Assembly: GCF_025766255.1 (NCBI RefSeq)
Contig: NW_026516715.1
Coordinates: 1-64,000 of the forward strand
Source of the DNA: Zychaea mexicana
Lineage: Eukaryota; Mucoromycota; Mucoromycetes; Mucorales; Lichtheimiaceae
Direction: 5' to 3'
DNA length: 64,000 bases
The position numbers and the translations under genes were made by a program. How positions within the stretch are numbered: the first letter of the stretch is position 1; the number at the start of each line of letters is the position of its first letter. The notes beneath the pieces are model-generated. The model was not told the origin of the DNA. It was given only the letters and a program-made list of their open reading frames with translations, and did no database searches. This document shows, in pieces, positions 60,204 through 64,000 of the stretch.

Positions 60204-61591
60204 TTTTTTTTAGCTCTACTGCTTTCATTATTCTTTCATACATACCCGTCCTTTTGAGACAATCTTATAGCACACCCCCCCACCCCTTCATCCACACCCC
60301 ATTCATTTCATATCAAAAATGCTTTTTATCGACCCCGGAGGTCCCATTCCTTTCTCTTTCAATTGCACAGCACAACACACCCACACCCACCCCCACCCCT
60401 TCCAGTTCATTCATTCCAGCATTTTGTTTTCATGACCCAAATAAGCTACTCTCGGATTAGCCATTTATATCCACCAGCGATTGACAGCAGATTCTTCTCG
60501 GCTTATCCTTACGGGTAATATCCGAGAAAAGAGTCTCTTTTTTTTACGCCCATCGTCATCGGATCTTTTTTTTTCTATCTCCCTTTTTATTTGATGTAGC
60601 AAGTAGATGTACAGTAATCTTGTCATCCCCTGTCCACTCATTCCGCGTTGTTCTTCGTTTTCTCTTTTTCTTACTTTTATTTATAACGATAATACAACCA
60701 AACAGACCATCATCATCATCATCATCATCAACAGCACTAGCACAGCCAACATCTTTGATCATTTTAAAAAAATTAAACGCTATTCACTATTTATTGTGGA
60801 GCTGTTTTTGATTATTACCATTGCAGATCTTTTCCTTTCTTTTTTTAGCCACAGCTTTTTTTATAGTGACTGACCCAGTACCATCTTTGTCTTTTCCACG
60901 GTGGTGCTTCTATAGTATATACACGAATGCATGACTTGGATGATTAGTGGTACATATGAGTTGGGAGAAGCAAGAGGAAGAGAGTCTGAGCTTTTGTTAC
61001 ATTGGACATGCATCTAAATCTATGATAGCGCGATCAGAACTGCACGAGGAGAGACTATTACATGTAGAAGAGTCTATTATCCACTTACTCATTTCCTGTC
61101 CCCCTTTTCCCCTATACAGTACATAGAATGTAAAGAACCTTTCCACAACGACATACATACAGCATCATCTGTGCTGCTGACCCAGTTCATATAGCTTACT
61201 ATGGAGCACAGTGCGTCCATGCGCTGGCCAGCCTTTTCATTATGCATATCCCCAGAAAAAGAGAGAGAAAGAAAAAAAACGCCATGATCGAAAACAACTC
61301 CTAATCAATAATAAGCTTTATCCTCTATGTACAGCTTTCTGGCTGGCTGAAGGGGTGTTTTGGAGGGCTTAGAGGTACGCGTATAATAAGGAATAAGAAA
61401 AAAAAAAGAAAAATATGAACGATAAATGTATGCTCTTGTGTGGTGTGGGTTGTGTAAGGGGATGATGAATGTTGCTGTTAGGATTGTAGTAATGTAGTAA
61501 TAGTAGTTTCAATGGATGAAAGAGATATGAAATGATATAACAAGCGCAGAGATGATGGTGGACGGGGGGCGGTTTGGGTGGTAGGCGAACT
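60204..61591. other. intergenic, no gene seen
   Basis: CT-rich, with a (CAT)n run at about 60711-60730. It contains the 3' regions of the two flanking genes, which are convergent. Nothing else is supported. Confidence 0.45.
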
Positions 61592-63195
61592 TTATGAATG
61601 TAACAAACTCGTCCTTTCATCCGGCTCACTGGTGGTAGTGGTATCTTGCTGTTGTTGTTGGCGTGAGCGTAATTTAGTCCACAGCCCTTTGCTTTTGGGG
61701 AGTACCTTTGCATGCTTCTGAATATTGGATGCAGATTCCTGCTCGGGTTCTGCTCCGGCTGCTGCCATATATCCCGGCTGCCATGAGATAACAAGCACAC
61801 CGCTGATAAGGACAGCAATGCCCATGAGCACCGCGACCATTTGCCACCAGAACAATCGTTCCCACTGATCGTAATAGACCAGTCCATTGAACAGACACGA
61901 GACGTTGAAGGAGCAGAAGTTTAGGGGGACAAGAATAATCGTGTCGCACAGGCGGATGCCTCGGTTCAAATAGTAAAGCTTCATAAAGCCCATTGAAAAA
62001 GAGAGAGAGAGAGTATGAGTATGAGCAAAAGGAGGTGGTGTGATGTTTTTGGGGTGCGGGGGGGAGGGCAATGGGTCAAAATGCACGACCCCAGACCCAA
62101 CCCAAACCAAAGAAGAGGACGATCGATCTTACCTGCAATACTGCTGTAAATATGAGCGCTAATACCAACAGCCATGTAAGAGGATTGGCAAACTGATTAT
62201 CGTGGTGGAAAACTGAAAGGATCAGCAGTTCTAGACCGCTTTTTGCAAACAGCATGGCCTGGCTGCTGATGTTGGCACCGAATACACCGTAGCTATACGA
62301 TAAACAGCAACAAGATGGGATCGTCAATAAAACCATGAACCTATCATAAACAGAGAGAGAGAGAGAGAGAGAGAGGCTCCTGAATTCCTAGAAACCCACA
62401 TACCTGATCCCTAGCCACATCTTGAGGTCTGGACGAGCATAGATGCCTCCCAACCAACGTCCTGATGCTTCTGACCGTTCTGCATTGTATTGGATAAGGT
62501 GCGTCAAGACCAGGCCCAGACACGTGAATGACTCGATGACGGCAAAATACACAATAAATGCAGGTCGCTTGTACAGACGAATAAGATCTTGCAGCGAATG
62601 ATTGGGTTCTGGCACAACGCCAAATCCAGCAACAAGCATAGCGCCGATAACAATAAGCATTGTTCCTAAATAACATATCCCATCGGGTGTTATTCATCAA
62701 CTATACTGCAATCCTCTTTTTTTCTTCGCCTCTCTCTCTTTTCTCTCTCGCACACACACACACTTTTTCTTTTTTACTACCCTTGAGCTATGTGTTACCT
62801 AGTATCGTTTTCATTGTAAAGGGATCGCCCAAGACGATCTTTGCGAATATGGCATTGAATACCAAACCAATGGCACCAATGGGTGCCAGGATGACAATGG
62901 GCAAATATCCAATAGTACAAGTCGACTGAACAACGTTGCTCATTGTATAAATTAAAAATCCCGAAAGCCATAATGGTCGTTTGTAGAATGGGAGATTGTC
63001 GTCGCTTCCGAGCCGTTGTTCGACGAGATGAGAGCGACGTTGAAGTGATATACCAAAAGCTTGGGTCATGCTGGCCAGCAGCGCAATGGCGAGTGGGCCC
63101 CATACATCTTTAGGTCCATCGGCTAGCGATGTTGCTGCAATGATGGTAGTGGTCGTACTAGTAGGAGCAAGACTTAATAACGAGGATAGGCTCAT
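61592..63195 (-). CDS. NIPA-type magnesium transporter (DUF803)
   Basis: Four exons, 63195-62799, 62665-62404, 62292-62133 and 61978-61592, give 401 aa. The start is MSLSSLLSLAP; a TTG six bases upstream is not used. NIPA/DUF803 marks are GPLAIALLASMTQAFGISLQ, YKRPLWLSGFLIYTMSNVVQ, LPIVILAPIGAIGLVFNAIF and FGANISSQAMLFAKSGLELL. At least nine hydrophobic segments are visible. The C-terminal tail is Gln/Thr-rich and ends DERTSLLHS. Family members carry Mg2+ at the plasma membrane and endosomes. Confidence 0.9.
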
Positions 63196-63923
63196 ATACA
63201 AAAAAGATCGATATATATATATAAAGAAAAAAAGAAGGTGGCAGTCTATACTGGGCTTCAGCAGTTTTTTGGACCCCCTCCTCCTCCTCCTCCTCCTCCT
63301 CTCGGTGCACTAGTGCATGTCTAATTCGGGGAAATTACTATTTCGTAGCAAATGTTATTTTTATTTTATAATTAGGCTCGTGATAATGAAATGAGAGAGA
63401 GAGAGAGAGCCTCTCAAACGTGGCCGTGTAACAAACACAAGTATCACTTCTCATGGCAGCAGCTTTTGAGACTTGTTGTTGCTGTTGTCCACATACAATG
63501 CCACACAATTCCATGATATTTTGGCTCATGACATATATATAATGCTGAGACACACACACACACACACACACACATTCGGAAGCGGGGAGGGAAGGGGAGG
63601 AGGGATGGGTTGCGGAAGAGGAAAAGAAAGGGAGACAGGGGTATTGGTGGTAACTGGTGATTTATACGTGTGATGATAATGAGAGGATTGGATATGGGGG
63701 TTTGCTTGTAGACATGGGTAAAAAGAAATAGTTACAAAGAGTTTTCCTCTTGCTTGTTGATCATCGTCATCGTCATCAACTGCGAATTAGAGAGAGAGAG
63801 AGAGAAAAGTGTATAGATCACCTCGTACAAGCACTGAGACGATAGAGAATACAAGAAGAAAGTGTAATGGTGATAGATATACAAGAAACAAAACTGCAGA
63901 TAAACAAAAAAAAAAAAAAGAGT
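63196..63923. other. intergenic, microsatellite-rich
   Basis: It holds (CTC)n at about 63278-63301, (GA)n at 63391-63408 and 63789-63804, and (CA)n at about 63552-63573, between the NIPA gene start and the right-edge gene. No coding ORF. Confidence 0.5.
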
Positions 63924-64000
63924 TTATACCAGTTCGCACCGCAAGTTGGATTCGCGTCGCCGGTCGCCACGGACAAAAGGATCCTTGCGTCGGGGCAAGA
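63924..64000 (-). CDS. 3' end of a gene running off the window (partial)
   Basis: On the minus strand, the frame from the window edge reads PRRKDPFVRGDRRRESNLRC and ends ELV, with TAA at 63926-63924. The basic, codon-like composition ending just before an A/T-rich stretch suggests the C-terminus of a real protein. Only about 24 residues are visible, and no family can be named. Confidence 0.4.
   Translation of the reverse strand, partial: LPRRKDPFVRGDRRRESNLRCELV

Noticed and set aside
1..64000. tRNA, rRNA or CRISPR features
   Set aside because: No B-box-type tRNA motif with a matching fold, no rRNA-like block and no regularly spaced direct repeats were found by eye; a covariance-model scan could still find a missed small RNA.

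Overview
The window looks like nuclear DNA of an early-diverging filamentous fungus, most likely Mucoromycota (Mucorales-like). The evidence is dense short GT-AG introns (about 45-180 nt, often with CTAAC-like branch sites), CAG/CAA-rich transcription-factor tails, a Zn2Cys6 protein with the VKYGL-type linker common in that group, a WC-2-type photoreceptor partner, and a LINE relic. There is no bacterial-type operon structure. Gene models were spliced by hand from GT-AG signals and reading-frame continuity, and most internal exons close without a frame conflict.

Layout. 1-7 kb: a membrane-anchored surface protein (-), divergent from an FSH-type serine hydrolase (+), then a Zn2Cys6 regulator (+). 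7-13 kb: a mobile-element-rich stretch. It holds a 5'-truncated LINE with a 16-bp target-site duplication and an 804-bp terminal-inverted-repeat element with a TA duplication. 13-17 kb: a large disordered protein with a PCNA-binding-like motif (+), a small bHLH protein (-) and a Q/P/Y-rich protein (-). 17-19 kb: gene-poor. 19-25.3 kb: a claudin/SUR7-like four-helix protein (+), an ACMSD-like amidohydrolase (-), cytochrome c oxidase subunit VIa (+) and a tetraspanin-like protein (+). 25.9-35.9 kb: TUP1 corepressor (-), SEC24 (+, 14 exons) and 5-formyl-THF cyclo-ligase (-, 6 exons). 36.9-41.6 kb: a ubiquitin-like/BAG6-like protein (+) convergent with the spliceosomal cyclophilin CWC27 (-). 41.7-46 kb: a MATE exporter (-) and an amino-acid permease (+), divergent across a promoter carrying several GATA boxes. 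46.7-47.9 kb: a WC-2-like PAS/GATA protein (+). 48-52.2 kb: a decayed or frameshifted F-box-like gene, a tiny MITE-like element and a poorly supported basic protein. 52.8-54.9 kb: an intronless 689-aa protein (-). 55-57.4 kb: intergenic, with a 120-bp tandem duplication. 57.4-60.2 kb: mitochondrial ribosomal protein uL2m (+) and a Ser-rich protein (+). 61.6-63.2 kb: a NIPA-type magnesium transporter (-). The right edge probably contains the 3' end of another minus-strand gene.

The genes do not form one pathway. They are housekeeping (secretion, splicing, respiration, mitoribosome, folate), regulatory (TUP1, WC-2, Zn2Cys6, bHLH) and membrane-transport genes, broken up by transposable-element islands at about 7.8-12.6 kb and 48-51 kb. 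The most unusual items are the LINE copy with one nonsense codon and a clear target duplication, the TIR elements, the PIP-box protein, the frameshifted F-box gene and a fungal BAG6-like protein.
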